64,000 nucleotides of DNA from Halorussus gelatinilyticus. GTDB lineage: Archaea; Halobacteriota; Halobacteria; Halobacteriales; Haladaptataceae. Shown here in pieces: positions 51,754 to 61,205 of this stretch. The notes under the pieces are model-generated. The model ran no database searches and was not told the origin of the DNA. It saw only the letters and a list, made by a program, of their open reading frames with translations. How positions within the stretch are numbered: the first letter of the stretch is position 1; each line of letters starts with the position of its first letter. The position numbers and the translations under genes were made by a program. The DNA is taken from the NCBI RefSeq assembly GCF_023238445.1, contig NZ_CP096658.1, positions 3,100,001 to 3,164,000 on the forward strand, read 5' to 3'.

Positions 51754-52584
51754 CTACGACTCGGCGACGGCGAGCAGTTCGTCGAACGCCTCGTCGTAGG
51801 CCCGCGCGACGGCGGCGGGGTCCCGGCGGTCGTCGCCGGAGAGTGCCGGGAGCGCGGCGGTCGCCTTCGGGTCCGCGAGTTCGGTCGCGTCGCCGGTGTG
51901 GACCTCCAGTCGGCCCTCGCGGGCGCTCCCGCCGGCGACTTCGCAGGCTTTCACGAACCGGTCGCCGTCGTAGGCCCGCACGCGGCCGGGTTCGACCACG
52001 GCCACCGCGTCGAAGTCGAGGCCGCGAATCGGGAGCGCGACGTCGCCGTACGATTCGACGACCGCGGTCCCGCCGGTCTCGCGCTGGAGTTCGCGGACGC
52101 GCTCGGCGAACCCCTCCAGCATGGGGAGATGAAGCCGTCGGGTAATCTCGTCCAGTCGCTCGACCGACTCGACTACCGGCGCGTCGGCCAGCGGGAGGGT
52201 CCGGCGGGCCGACTCCGGCACGTCGGCGTGGGCGTTCACGACGAACGACTCGCCCACGCGGTCCAGCACGTACTCCCGATGGGACTGGCCGACGAGTCCG
52301 GTGTCCGGGCCGGGCGAGGGCCGCCAGAGTCGGTGGACCGGGTTCAACTCCTCGGGGTCGAAGTCGGTCCCGCAGGCTTCGGAACTCGCGGCGGCGAGTC
52401 GCTTCGCGTCCTTCCCGTAGAGGCGACCGTCCTCGACCGCGCGCCGGTAGTCGTCGTGGTCGAACCAGTAGTCGTTGCCCGCGCGAGGCTTGACCCCGAC
52501 CGCGCTGAGTCGGTCGAGGAGACCGGTGGTGAACGTCGTCTTCCCGGCGTCCACGCGGTCGCCGCCGGCGACGAGGAACCTCAT
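51754..52584 (-). CDS. P-loop ATPase (dethiobiotin synthetase-like fold)
   Basis: Walker A GGDRVDAGKTTF lies at the N-terminus, followed by a protein of the MinD/BioD/CobQ type. The C-terminal half has conserved acidic strands (LDFDAVAVVEPGRVRAYDGDR, in parts). Haloarchaea carry an uncharacterised conserved ATPase of this form; I do not assign a pathway. ATG 52584 overlaps the stop of the upstream gene (ATGA). The long extension upstream in the same frame reads through another gene and is rejected. Confidence 0.7.
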   Translation of the reverse strand: MRFLVAGGDRVDAGKTTFTTGLLDRLSAVGVKPRAGNDYWFDHDDYRRAVEDGRLYGKDAKRLAAASSEACGTDFDPEELNPVHRLWRPSPGPDTGLVGQSHREYVLDRVGESFVVNAHADVPESARRTLPLADAPVVESVERLDEITRRLHLPMLEGFAERVRELQRETGGTAVVESYGDVALPIRGLDFDAVAVVEPGRVRAYDGDRFVKACEVAGGSAREGRLEVHTGDATELADPKATAALPALSGDDRRDPAAVARAYDEAFDELLAVAES

Positions 52585-52856
52585 CGGTCGTCGGACTTCA
52601 GGCCGTAGTAGCCCGGTTCGTCGTCGGCCTCGGGTTCGGCGATGACCAAGTCGTCGGCGTTGTTCATCACCCACGGGATGGCCCAGTCGAGCAGGATGTC
52701 CTCGGTCTCGGCTTCCAACTCGGCGTCCGGGTCGAGTCCCTGCAGGAGACGCGCGATTTCGTAGACGGTGTACATCTGGTCGGTCTTCAGCAGTTCCTCG
52801 GCGGTGTAGAAGTCGCAGGGATGGAGCTGTTCGAAATCCGATTTCGGTCGGGGCAT
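52581..52856 (-). CDS. Conserved small haloarchaeal protein (probably DUF5827)
   Basis: A 91-aa acidic protein beginning MPRPKSDFEQLHPCDFYT. It is conserved among haloarchaea as I remember it (DUF5827; name not certain). No catalytic motif. It overlaps the P-loop ATPase gene by ATGA, suggesting a shared role. Start chosen at ATG 52856; the ORF extends upstream to 52934 with Arg-rich sequence that looks non-coding. Confidence 0.65.
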   Translation of the reverse strand: MPRPKSDFEQLHPCDFYTAEELLKTDQMYTVYEIARLLQGLDPDAELEAETEDILLDWAIPWVMNNADDLVIAEPEADDEPGYYGLKSDDR

Positions 52857-52985
52857 GGCCGAGCGTACGACCGAGCGCGGGGTAAATGGTTCGTCTCGTC
52901 GTCGGACGCCGCGGCCGCGCTTCTGCAACGTCACGACCGACGGAGGCTAATTTTTATACCGTGTGCCGACGCAGGTTCGGTGTCT

Positions 52986-53414
52986 ATGGGAGACGAGGAC
53001 GCGGAACGCCGAGAAGCGAACCGCGCGTTCGTCGAGGCGTTCTCGACGTTCGGGACCGACGCCCTCCGAGACGTATGGCTGTTCGACCAGCAGAGCCACG
53101 AGCGACTCTACGTCCGCGACGACGTGGACGAGAAGGTCGCCGACGTAGACGTGTCCCGCTACGTGGACAACGAGCGATACGGCTACGTCACGCGCGACAC
53201 CTACAGCGACCTCCACTACGCCGACTACGCCTACACCGTCCGGGGATTCGACGGGTTCGAGCAGTTCCGAACGTTCCTGCGCGAAGGCGACCGGCGAATC
53301 GGCACGTTCGGCAGTTTCGACCGACGGGAGGGCGGCTACGACTTCGGGGCGCTGAACGACGCGCTCGCCGAAGTGACGGCGGACTACCCGCTCGACGCGT
53401 TCGCCCCGGAGTGA
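52986..53414 (+). CDS. Conserved hypothetical haloarchaeal protein
   Basis: A 142-aa acidic, Tyr/Asp-rich protein (ATG 52986) with alternating strands, e.g. YGYVTRDTYSDLHYADY. I recognise no characterised family, although the style is that of conserved haloarchaeal DUF proteins. It is divergent from the DUF5827-like gene, about 130 bp apart, with an AT-rich TTTTTATACC element near 52951 as its probable promoter. Confidence 0.6.
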   Translation: MGDEDAERREANRAFVEAFSTFGTDALRDVWLFDQQSHERLYVRDDVDEKVADVDVSRYVDNERYGYVTRDTYSDLHYADYAYTVRGFDGFEQFRTFLREGDRRIGTFGSFDRREGGYDFGALNDALAEVTADYPLDAFAPE

Positions 53415-53450
53415 CGCGGCCGGCGAAGTCGGCCGACCCGCGGCGACGGT

Positions 53451-54545
53451 TCAGTTCTCGGTGTCCGGAAGGTTGTCGAGTTGCTTCTTCCGGCGCTCGT
53501 CGGTGAGCGTCGCGTACCCCTGCGTCTCGACGTAGTTCTGCTGTCCGAAGTCGCTGATTATCATCCGGAGGAAGGAGGCCTCCTTCTTCGAGGTGCCCTC
53601 GTAGGTGTAGCAGTGGAGGTCGCGCGAGAGGGGGTAGTTCTCGTCGGCGAGGTTCTCGCCGGGCTTGTAGACCGTCCCGTCGAACGAGAGGGAGACGGCG
53701 GGAACTTCGGAATCGACGAACGCCAGCGCCATGTACGCGATGGCGTTGTCGGACTTCGAGACGACCGTCTTGACCTGCTGGTTCTGCCCCTTGCGCACGT
53801 CCACGCCGGGCATCTTCGCGTTCGGGCCGCCGAGCATGTTCGCTCGGAAGGCGGTGTCGGTGCCCGAGCCTTCCGCGCGACCGATCGCCTGAATCTTCTT
53901 GTCCGGGCCGTCGTAGGCGTCTATCTCCGACCAGTTCGTGATTTCGCCGGTGTAGATGTTCCGGACCTGCTCGGCGGTCAACTGCTTCACGCCCGCCTCG
54001 TAAACCTCGCTACTGACGACGATGGGTTGGGCGTCCACGCCGACCACGTGGTCCGTGTACTTGTTCAGCTCCTCCTCGCTGGCGTCGGGGAGTTCGGCCG
54101 AGACCGGCGCGCTGGAGTCGCCGATGTCCACGAGACGGTTCTTGAGTTTCTCCAGTCCGGTCCCGGAGTGGCTCAACCCGACCGACACGTCGAACGGCGG
54201 CGCGGCGCTCCCGGTCGCCTCGAACCCGTAGAGACCCGCCCAGTAGTCGGCGAGGCGCTTCTCGGTGTCGATGCCGTACTGGCTCGGTCCCCAGTACTCC
54301 TCGTCGCTGGCGGCCGGGTTCGACGACCAGACCGACCCGGCGGTGCTCGTGATTGGATAAACGGTCGAAGAGCCGCCGGCCTTCAACTGCGTCGGCTCCG
54401 ACGACTGACTCCCGGAACCGGAGTCGTTCTGGTTCCCGCTCGCGTTCGTGGCACCGCCCGTGCCGCCGACGCATCCCGCGAGCGCCAGCGCACCGGACGC
54501 TCCCGCGGCGGTCAAGAACTTGCGACGAGTCGATTTCCCTGTCAT
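53451..54545 (-). CDS. pstS: PstS-like phosphate-binding lipoprotein
   Basis: Twin-arginine signal STRRKFLTAAG with a lipobox LAGC, so it is a Tat-exported lipoprotein. The mature part has GGSSTVYPIT (phosphate-binding loop), DIGDSSAPVS, AEGSGTDTAFR and SKSDNAIAYMAL, the marks of PBP_like_2 phosphate receptors. 364 aa. No pstCAB or phoU is next to it, so the permease is elsewhere or the protein is a solitary receptor. Confidence 0.88.
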   Translation of the reverse strand: MTGKSTRRKFLTAAGASGALALAGCVGGTGGATNASGNQNDSGSGSQSSEPTQLKAGGSSTVYPITSTAGSVWSSNPAASDEEYWGPSQYGIDTEKRLADYWAGLYGFEATGSAAPPFDVSVGLSHSGTGLEKLKNRLVDIGDSSAPVSAELPDASEEELNKYTDHVVGVDAQPIVVSSEVYEAGVKQLTAEQVRNIYTGEITNWSEIDAYDGPDKKIQAIGRAEGSGTDTAFRANMLGGPNAKMPGVDVRKGQNQQVKTVVSKSDNAIAYMALAFVDSEVPAVSLSFDGTVYKPGENLADENYPLSRDLHCYTYEGTSKKEASFLRMIISDFGQQNYVETQGYATLTDERRKKQLDNLPDTEN

Positions 54546-54773
54546 CGTGTGAGGGAAGACGAGACTATCGGATAAACTCTCCGAAGAAGATATATATTTT
54601 CTCGATAACTATATATTGCTCTCCATTGCCACCGTTTCACGATGGAATGCAACGGTTCGAGAACCATTCGCATGCATAGCTATCGAGAGTCGGAGATGTC
54701 GAATGGGAAACTCCTGTCGAGGAGACGCGTCGCTGGTCGGAGGTAGCGGCCGAAAGAATACTAGCGGTTCGGG

Positions 54774-55385
54774 TTACTCGTGGTTGCCCACGGTCTTCTC
54801 GTACTGGTCGGCGACGTGATCCCAGTCGACGACCTCGAAGAAGTTCTCCACGAAGTCGCCGCGGTCCGGACCGTAGTCGTAGTAGTACGAGTGCTCCCAC
54901 ACGTCGAGGGCGAGGATGGGGTGTGCGCCCCAGAGCGCGCCCTGGTCGTGCTTGTCGACGGCGATGTTACGGAGCTGCTTGGCGACCGGGTCGTAGACCA
55001 GCAGCGCCCAGCCACCGGCGGCGCTCGCTGCGGCCTCGAACTCGCCCTTCCAGCCCTCGTAGGAACCGAAGTCCTCCTCGATGCGGTCGAGCAGGTCGCC
55101 CTCGGGTTCGCCGCCGCCGTTCGGGTCCATGTTCTCCCAGAACAGCGTGTGCAGGTAGTGACCCGAGCCGTTGTGGGTCACGTCGCCGAGCGCGCCCGCG
55201 GTGCCGCCGTAGTCCCCGCTCTCGCGGTTCTCGGCCAGCGTCTCCTCGGCGCTGTCGAGCCCGTTGACGTAGCCCTGATGGTGGGTGTCGTGGTGCCAGG
55301 TGAGCACCTGTTCACTGATGTGCGGCTCGAGCGCGTCGTAGTCGTACGGAAGCGGTGGTAGTTCGGGGTTGGATCGCTCGGACAT
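54774..55385 (-). CDS. sod: Fe/Mn superoxide dismutase (copy 1)
   Basis: The metal ligands are present: His31 in WHHDTHHQGYVN, His in LHTLFWENM, and DVWEHSYYYDYG (Asp and His). GGWALLVYD and the C-terminal VVDWDHVADQYE also fit. 203 aa. It removes superoxide in the cytoplasm. A second, diverged copy lies 276 bp upstream on the same strand. Confidence 0.93.
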   Translation of the reverse strand: MSERSNPELPPLPYDYDALEPHISEQVLTWHHDTHHQGYVNGLDSAEETLAENRESGDYGGTAGALGDVTHNGSGHYLHTLFWENMDPNGGGEPEGDLLDRIEEDFGSYEGWKGEFEAAASAAGGWALLVYDPVAKQLRNIAVDKHDQGALWGAHPILALDVWEHSYYYDYGPDRGDFVENFFEVVDWDHVADQYEKTVGNHE

Positions 55386-55661
55386 AATTGAACCTCGACC
55401 CTATATAGTCGCTTTTCGGTCTTAAACTTTGAGAAGTCGATTGGTAACACGCCCCTCGGTTCGAGCTGTTTCAGCTTCTCGAGCGCTCTCGGCGCCGTTT
55501 CTCTCCCCCGTCCTGAACCGAGTTACAGTAAATAAAATTATATGTAGGTCTCGAACCGACCCGCTGTCCGTCGCATCCGAGCAATCTAGGCGTCCGACCG
55601 ACCCGGCGTAGTCGAACGACCAGGTGCGGCCGACAGGCTCGTCGCTACCGACTTGTTCGGC
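55386..55661. other. Intergenic between the two sod genes
   Basis: 276 bp without a gene. It contains an AT-rich segment near 55527-55545 and a TATATAG close to the copy 1 start, suggesting that copy 1 has its own promoter. Confidence 0.4.
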
Positions 55662-56294
55662 TCAGTGGGAGCCGGTGTGCTTCGGAATCGTGTCGGCCTG
55701 CTTCGCCTGCTGGAAGCGTTCCTCCACGTCGTCCCAGTTCACGACGTCCCAGAAGTTGTCCACGTACTCGCCGCGGTTGTTCTCGTACTGGAGATAGTAG
55801 GCGTGTTCCCAGACGTCACAGACGAGCAGCGGCGTCGCGCCCTGCGGGTGCTGGTTCTGGTGGTTCTCCGCGGCCGCGACGATGGGCTTGTCGGCGATGT
55901 GGTCGTAGACGAGCATGCCCCACCCGGAGCCTTCGACGCCCTTCGCGGCCGCCGAGAAGTCCTGCTTGAACTGGTCGTAGCCGCCGAAGTGGTCGTCGAA
56001 CGCGTCGGAGAGTTCGCCCTCGGGCTCGCCGCCGCCGTCGGGGTGCATGTTGCTCCAGAAGACGGTGTGGTTGACGTGGCCCGAGAGGTTGAACGCGAGG
56101 CTCCGCTTGACAGAGCGCACGTCGCCGAAGTCGCCGCTCCCGCGCATCTCCTCCAGTTTGTCGAGGGCGGCGTTCGCGCCGTCTACGTAGCCCTGGTGGT
56201 GCTTGTCGTGGTGAAGTTCCATGATGCGCTGGTCGATGGCCGGTTCGAGCGCGTCGTAGTCGTACGGCAGTTCCGGTAGTTCGTAAGTAGCCAT
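55662..56294 (-). CDS. sod: Fe/Mn superoxide dismutase (copy 2)
   Basis: The same fold and ligands as copy 1: LHHDKHHQGYVDG, VNHTVFWSNM and DVWEHAYYLQYE. Start ATG 56294, with the SOD domain beginning at once; the ORF runs nine codons further. 210 aa, ending in a His-rich tail. Tandem sod paralogues may differ in metal or expression. Confidence 0.93.
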   Translation of the reverse strand: MATYELPELPYDYDALEPAIDQRIMELHHDKHHQGYVDGANAALDKLEEMRGSGDFGDVRSVKRSLAFNLSGHVNHTVFWSNMHPDGGGEPEGELSDAFDDHFGGYDQFKQDFSAAAKGVEGSGWGMLVYDHIADKPIVAAAENHQNQHPQGATPLLVCDVWEHAYYLQYENNRGEYVDNFWDVVNWDDVEERFQQAKQADTIPKHTGSH

Positions 56295-56477
56295 TAGTCT
56301 CTCCCCCGTCGTCCGGGCCAACGGCCACGCGGTTAAGTGTTAAGCCAGTGGTCGAATCGGCGATATGCAGGCTCACGGACAGGCGCGCCGGAGTTCGGGG
56401 ACGGAGCTCGCGTGGGGTCGCTCCGACGAGACGTAAACTACGCAACAACTTTTACGGCCGGTGGCGAACCGTCTCCC

Positions 56478-56708
56478 ATGAACGGCATCCTCCGAAACCG
56501 TCGCGCCGCGGTCCGCGCCGGTTTGACGATGCTCGTGGTTTGCCTGCTCGGTCTCTCGTTCGTCGCCGTCGCTGGCGGGCCGGCGTGGCACCGCGTCGAG
56601 TCCGCCCTCTCGGTAGTCGCGTCCGTCCTCGTCGCTCTCCTCTTGCTCAAAGCCGCCGTCGTCTTCGCCTCGGTCGGGCTTCGACTCGTCTTGTCTTCGG
56701 GCGAGTGA
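56478..56708 (+). CDS. Small two-helix membrane protein
   Basis: A 76-aa protein from ATG 56478 with two predicted membrane helices (AGLTMLVVCLLGLSFVAVAG and LSVVASVLVALLLLKAAVVF) joined by a short loop. No known family. It precedes the redoxin gene by 34 nt and may share its transcript. Confidence 0.55.
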   Translation: MNGILRNRRAAVRAGLTMLVVCLLGLSFVAVAGGPAWHRVESALSVVASVLVALLLLKAAVVFASVGLRLVLSSGE

Positions 56709-56742
56709 ACGCGCTGACATCGTCGGGCGTGAGCGCGCCGAC

Positions 56743-57309
56743 ATGCCGAAATCCTCGGCGACCGAGACCGCGGTCAGTTCGGCCGCCGCCACAACCGGCT
56801 TTGACGTAGGCCACCACGGACGAACCGTGACGCTCGAAGGTTCGGAGGCACCCGAGTTCAGCCTCGAAAGCACGTCCGGCGGCGAAGTATCGCTCGAAGA
56901 GACGCTCGAATCCGGCCCGACGATAGTCTTGGTAAACCGCGGTCACTGGTGTAGCTTCTGCGCCGAGCAGTTGGCGACCTTCAGCAGGGTCTACGAGGAC
57001 CTCCACTTCAACGAGGGCGTGGACGTTCTACCCGTCGTAACCAGCGAGGTCCCCAAACTGGTCGAGATGCGCGACCGCTTCGACTACGACTTCCAACTGC
57101 TCGCGGACCCGGACGGCGAGGTCGCCGAGCAGTACAGCGGCACCGAGCAGACCAGCCACGGTCTGACCGGTATCGCCGGAACCTACGTCGTGGACACCGA
57201 CGGCGTCGTCCGATACGAGCAGGTCGCCGACGATTTGACCGACCGCACCTACGGCAACTGGATTCGGTACTTCCTCCGCAACGACTTCGAGGACCCCTTG
57301 GACGAGTAG
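56743..57309 (+). CDS. AhpC/TSA-like redoxin
   Basis: Thioredoxin-fold peroxiredoxin-like protein with the motif NRGHWCSFCAEQLATF; the CxxC replaces the single peroxidatic Cys context of classical peroxiredoxins. GIAGTYVVDTDGVVRY is the typical last strand pair. 188 aa, with a ~25-residue flexible N-terminus, so the true start may be internal. A role in peroxide or thiol homeostasis fits the neighbouring superoxide dismutases. Confidence 0.8.
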   Translation: MPKSSATETAVSSAAATTGFDVGHHGRTVTLEGSEAPEFSLESTSGGEVSLEETLESGPTIVLVNRGHWCSFCAEQLATFSRVYEDLHFNEGVDVLPVVTSEVPKLVEMRDRFDYDFQLLADPDGEVAEQYSGTEQTSHGLTGIAGTYVVDTDGVVRYEQVADDLTDRTYGNWIRYFLRNDFEDPLDE

Positions 57310-57336
57310 CGACCGCTTCCGTCCGGGGCGAGGACT

Positions 57337-58776
57337 TCAGTCGTCGCCGCGGGCGGCCTCGAACATCGCTATCGCTTCCTCGCGGCGCTCGGAGTGGTCC
57401 ACGATGGGCGCGGGGTAGTCGGGCGCGATGCGCTCGCGCTCGGCGTCGCTCAGTTCGTGCCAGCCGTGAATATCGTCGGGGGAGGCGGCTTCGAGTTCCG
57501 GCACGTACTCCTCGACGAACTCGCAGTCCGGGTCGTAGCGCTCGCCCTGTGTCATCGGGTTGAAGACGCGGAAGTACGGCTGAGCGTCGGTGCCGGTCGA
57601 GGCGGCCCACTGCCACCCGCCGGTGTCGTTTCCGGTGTCGTGGTCCGCCAGTTTCTCGCGGAACCAGTCGTACCCCTCGCGCCAGTCGAGCAGGAGGTCC
57701 TTCGTGAGGAAGGAGGCGACGACCATCCGGAGGCGGTTGTGCATGTAGGCCTCCTCGCGGAGTTGCCGCATCGCGGCGTCCACGATGGGGTAGCCGGTCT
57801 TCCCCTGCCTCCACGCTCGCAGGGCCTCCTCGTCCTCGCGCCAGTCGATGTCGTTCTCGTAGGACTTGTAGTTGCGAGTCACCACGTCGGGCCGCGCCGA
57901 GAGGACGTGGGCGTAGAACTCCCGCCACGCGAGCTGACTCTGGAACTCCCGGACGGAGGCGGCCTCGGTCCCCTCCTCGTCGGGGTCGCCGTCGGCGCGG
58001 TCCATCGCTTCCTCGGTCGCCCACCAGACCTCTCGAATCCCGATAGTGCCCCACTTGAGGTGGGGAGAGAGCCGCGAGGTCGCGTCTCTCGCGGGGTAGT
58101 CGCGGTCCTCGGCGTACCGGAAGATGGCCTCCTCGCGGAAGTCGGCGAGGCGGCCGCGCGCGACCCCGGTTCCGGCCGGCGGCACGTCCGCCTCCGGCTC
58201 GTCGAAGCCGAGGTCCGCGAGGGACGGGAGAGCGGTCGTACCGGGCAGGTCCGGGGCATCGGCGGGGGTCGCTATCTCGCCCTCCTCGGGCGCGTCGTAC
58301 GGAGCGTCTTTCTCCCGGTCGCGCCACTTCTTCCAGAAGTAGGTGTAGACGGAGTAGTGTTCGCCCTTGTTCGTCCGAATCGACCCCGGTTCGTGGTGGA
58401 GCGCGTCGTGGTAGGCCGCCCGCGAGACGCCGGCGTCGTCCAGCGCGAGGCGGACCTCGTTATCCCGTTCGCGGGCCAGTCCGGAGTAGTCGCGGTTCCA
58501 GTACACCGCGTCGGCGTCGTACGACTCGGCGATTCGGGGCACCTCCTCGCGGGGGTCGCCGCGGACGACCAGCAGGTCCCCGCCCAGTTCCCGGTAGTCG
58601 GCGCGGAGCGATTCGAGCGCGTCGAGCATGACGGCCACGCGGGGCGGCGAGGCGTGCGCGAGAATCTCCGGGTCGAAGACGAACACCGGGAGGACCGACC
58701 CGTCGCCGCGAGCGGCCTCGGCGAGCGCGCGGTTGTCCGACGCGCGGAGGTCCCGTCGGTGCCAGTGAACGTTCAT
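57337..58776 (-). CDS. phr: CPD photolyase (class I)
   Basis: N-terminal antenna-binding domain (MNVHWHRRDLRASDNRAL), then the FAD-binding C-terminal domain with RLSPHLKWGTIGIREV, WREFYAHVL, GKTGYPIVDAAMRQL, NRLRMVVASFLTKDLLLDWREG (in parts), WASTGTDAQPYFRVFNP and FNPMTQGERYDPD. It repairs UV-induced pyrimidine dimers with light. Start at ATG 58776; ten codons upstream are open but not conserved in character. 479 aa. Confidence 0.93.
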   Translation of the reverse strand: MNVHWHRRDLRASDNRALAEAARGDGSVLPVFVFDPEILAHASPPRVAVMLDALESLRADYRELGGDLLVVRGDPREEVPRIAESYDADAVYWNRDYSGLARERDNEVRLALDDAGVSRAAYHDALHHEPGSIRTNKGEHYSVYTYFWKKWRDREKDAPYDAPEEGEIATPADAPDLPGTTALPSLADLGFDEPEADVPPAGTGVARGRLADFREEAIFRYAEDRDYPARDATSRLSPHLKWGTIGIREVWWATEEAMDRADGDPDEEGTEAASVREFQSQLAWREFYAHVLSARPDVVTRNYKSYENDIDWREDEEALRAWRQGKTGYPIVDAAMRQLREEAYMHNRLRMVVASFLTKDLLLDWREGYDWFREKLADHDTGNDTGGWQWAASTGTDAQPYFRVFNPMTQGERYDPDCEFVEEYVPELEAASPDDIHGWHELSDAERERIAPDYPAPIVDHSERREEAIAMFEAARGDD

Positions 58777-58837
58777 ACGCGGACCGTCGGACCGACGGAC
58801 CGTCAAACGAAGGGTTCGAGGGGAGTAGACGACGGCG

Positions 58838-59731
58838 TTACTTGTTCGGCAGGAACGCCAGCGCGATCATCGTGAACGCGGCGAGGACGCTGAGGATGAG
58901 GACGCCCCAGAGACCGGCGAAGCGTTCGTGCTTGTGGCGCACGGTGTCGAGTTGCGCGTGGTACTCCGCGGCCTGGTTGGAGAGGACGAGCGTACTGTTG
59001 TCGGGGTAGTGAGTCGTGTACGTCTGCCCGTTCAGCGTCACGTTGTTCCCGCCGGCCGGGAACGCCATCTTCGTCGGGGTCCCGCTGCGGATGAGCGTGG
59101 TCCGCATCGCCGTGGTCTTCCCGAACTCGAGGGTGTTCGTCCGGGGTGCGTCCCACGCCAGTTTCACCGCGCTCGCGGTGATGTTTTCGACTGACGTGCT
59201 GTTGTTCGCGTACTGGAACGTGCTACCGACGGTCAGCCGTCGGGTCTGGGCTTCGCCGAACTGCTGGCGCTTGTACTCCGAGACCGGGACGAGCGAGCGA
59301 TTACCGTCGCTCTCGTTGACGACGACGTAGCTCTGGCCGCCCTGCTGAATCGTCGTGGTGTTGTTCCCGAGCGGTCGGACCTCCCGGAGCGTCGCCTCGG
59401 AGGGGTTCGAGACGTTGGGTATCAGGACGCGGTACGTGTCGTTCCGGTACGTGACCGTCGAGTTGTTCGCCCACGTCGCGGTGTAGCGCGCCGACTCGTT
59501 CACCCACGTCGCCGACGCCGAGCGGACGACGCTCCCCTCGGACATCTGGGCGGACAGGTCGCTGACGTTGTAGGTTCGCCCATCGACCGTGAAGTTCTCG
59601 CCCGCCGAGAGTTCGTACTCGGGGTTCTCGACGGACGCGGTCGGTTGCTCTGTGACCGTAAGAACCGTGAACGCTGCCGTCGCTACGAGGAAAAAGAACG
59701 CCACGTACAGCGCAGTAGTGCGCTTTTGCAT
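58838..59731 (-). CDS. Secreted/membrane protein with N- and C-terminal anchors
   Basis: N-terminal hydrophobic helix (LYVAFFFLVATAAFTVLTV), an extracellular domain of ~220 residues that is strand-rich with many NNST/NES sequons for N-glycosylation, and a C-terminal helix (GLWGVLILSVLAAFTMIALAF). Haloarchaeal conserved type, with no catalytic motif. Possibly an envelope protein. Confidence 0.65.
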   Translation of the reverse strand: MQKRTTALYVAFFFLVATAAFTVLTVTEQPTASVENPEYELSAGENFTVDGRTYNVSDLSAQMSEGSVVRSASATWVNESARYTATWANNSTVTYRNDTYRVLIPNVSNPSEATLREVRPLGNNTTTIQQGGQSYVVVNESDGNRSLVPVSEYKRQQFGEAQTRRLTVGSTFQYANNSTSVENITASAVKLAWDAPRTNTLEFGKTTAMRTTLIRSGTPTKMAFPAGGNNVTLNGQTYTTHYPDNSTLVLSNQAAEYHAQLDTVRHKHERFAGLWGVLILSVLAAFTMIALAFLPNK

Positions 59732-59882
59732 ACGATTTAGGTTTCTATTCGTACCATAAAACAGTTGCTAAACCCTCTATCGGTAATGAATTATGATACG
59801 AAGCTCTTCGGCGGCTTCGATGCAGAACTATCTGATAAACGACGTACTTTACTGGAAAAATAAAAGCGAACTAGTCTCTCGC

Positions 59883-60260
59883 TCAGTAGGTGTTTACCGG
59901 AGGGACCCCGTTCGTGGGACTCCAACCGGTGGGACCGCCGTCCCAGTCCACTTCGACGAAGTCGACGCCGGAATCGGGGTCTTCCACTGCACTGCCGAGG
60001 GCGTTTCCGTACGGGGGGTTGACGCCTCCGTCGTAGGTCTGGTCGAACGTGTCCGTGTCGGGTTGGTTGTAGATGGAGACGTACCCGTCGTCGTTGCCGT
60101 CCGTGACCCGCTGGCCGTCGTAGAAGTCGGGGGAGACGGTCGGTCCGTCGGAGGTGGCGACTTTCTCGGCGCTCGCGGGAACGGTCGCGGCGAGTCCGGC
60201 CGTAGCGATACCGACGGTACGAAGGAGTCGTCGTCGAGTGCTTTTGTTCTCGTCGCTCAT
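59883..60260 (-). CDS. Small Tat-exported protein, SH3-like
   Basis: Twin-arginine signal (STRRRLLRTVGIATAG) with an AXA cleavage region (PASA), then ~90 residues with GQRVTDGNDDGYVSIYN and FVEVDWDGG, a pattern of bacterial SH3-type beta-barrels. It is divergent from a regulator gene, with a perfect palindrome in between. Confidence 0.6.
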   Translation of the reverse strand: MSDENKSTRRRLLRTVGIATAGLAATVPASAEKVATSDGPTVSPDFYDGQRVTDGNDDGYVSIYNQPDTDTFDQTYDGGVNPPYGNALGSAVEDPDSGVDFVEVDWDGGPTGWSPTNGVPPVNTY

Positions 60261-60352
60261 GGGTTCGGATACCCGTCCATTGCCGCCGGTTATATTTCTA
60301 CTAATCGAGAGGATAAATCTATCCGAAGTCGAGTTACCGTACTAATTTCTTT

Positions 60353-60374
60353 ATTCTTCCTATATAGGAAGAAT
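60353..60374. promoter_or_regulatory. 22-bp perfect palindrome, candidate operator
   Basis: Half-site ATTCTTCCTAT and its exact reverse complement, in an AT-rich promoter region. It is about 20-30 nt before the regulator start and about 95 nt from the divergent Tat-protein start. Position and symmetry suit a dimeric winged-helix repressor. Confidence 0.65.
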
Positions 60375-60403
60375 TAATTATTATTAACAAATTATGTTAT
60401 CGC

Positions 60404-61185
60404 ATGGTCCCGACGCTGACAGACGACGTCCTCCTCACGCTGTTCAAGCGGCGACGCTACCTCCGGTATCTCCTCGGCGACCCGAAGTCGAAGTCGGAAC
60501 TGATAGACGGAACAGAGTCGGCGTGCTCGACGGTAGACCGAACGATACGAGAGTTGGAATCGGTCGGCGCGGTCGAACGGACCGCGGCGGGGTACGGCGC
60601 GACGGCACTCGGACGACTCGCGTACCGCGAACTCGTCCAGACGCGACGGGAGTTTGACGGCATCATCGACTGCGAGGACGCGCTCCGGTCGGGAAACAAC
60701 ACCGATGAGTTCTCGACGGCGTTGTTCCGAGACGCGACCGTCGTCAGACCGACGCGGAGCGAACCCGACGCACCGCTTCGCCGTCTCTGCGACTGCGTCC
60801 GCGGCGCGGACGCCCTCGAAATCATGTCGCCGTTGCTCCTCGACCAATCGGTTCGCTTCTACCACGAAGCGGTGACGACGACCTGTCCGCGACGTTCGTC
60901 CTCACGTCGCCCTGCGTAGAGCGTCTGGTGTCGTCCTACCGGGAGCAGTTAGCGGAGATAGTCGCCCAACGGGACGTCTCAGTCCGCGAGGCTTCGGCCG
61001 AGATACCGTTCGCCCTGTTGCTGGTCCGCCGGAACAACCGGTCACGGGTAGCCGTGCTGTTGCAGAGCGACGACGGCGTCACCGCCTTGCTGACCGCTCG
61101 TCATCGACTCGCACTCGACTGGGCCGAACGGACGTACGAACGGTACCGACGACGGTCGCGAGACCTATCGCGGATTTCCGAGTAA
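60404..61185 (+). pseudogene. Frameshifted HTH regulator (FilR1/DUF1724-like)
   Basis: The first frame (60404-60919) encodes a winged helix (LFKRRRYLRYLLGDPKSKSELI...STVDRTIRELESVGAV, in parts) and the start of a FilR1-type C-terminal domain. The sequence continues in another frame with DDLSATFVLTSPC and the ORF at 60928-61185, which completes the domain. One single-base indel near 60875-60885 rejoins both. The intact protein would be about 260 aa, the normal length. It is either an inactivated gene or a sequencing error; the operator upstream is intact. Confidence 0.75.
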
Positions 61186-61205
61186 CGGAGCTCCTCGACC
61201 GGTTC

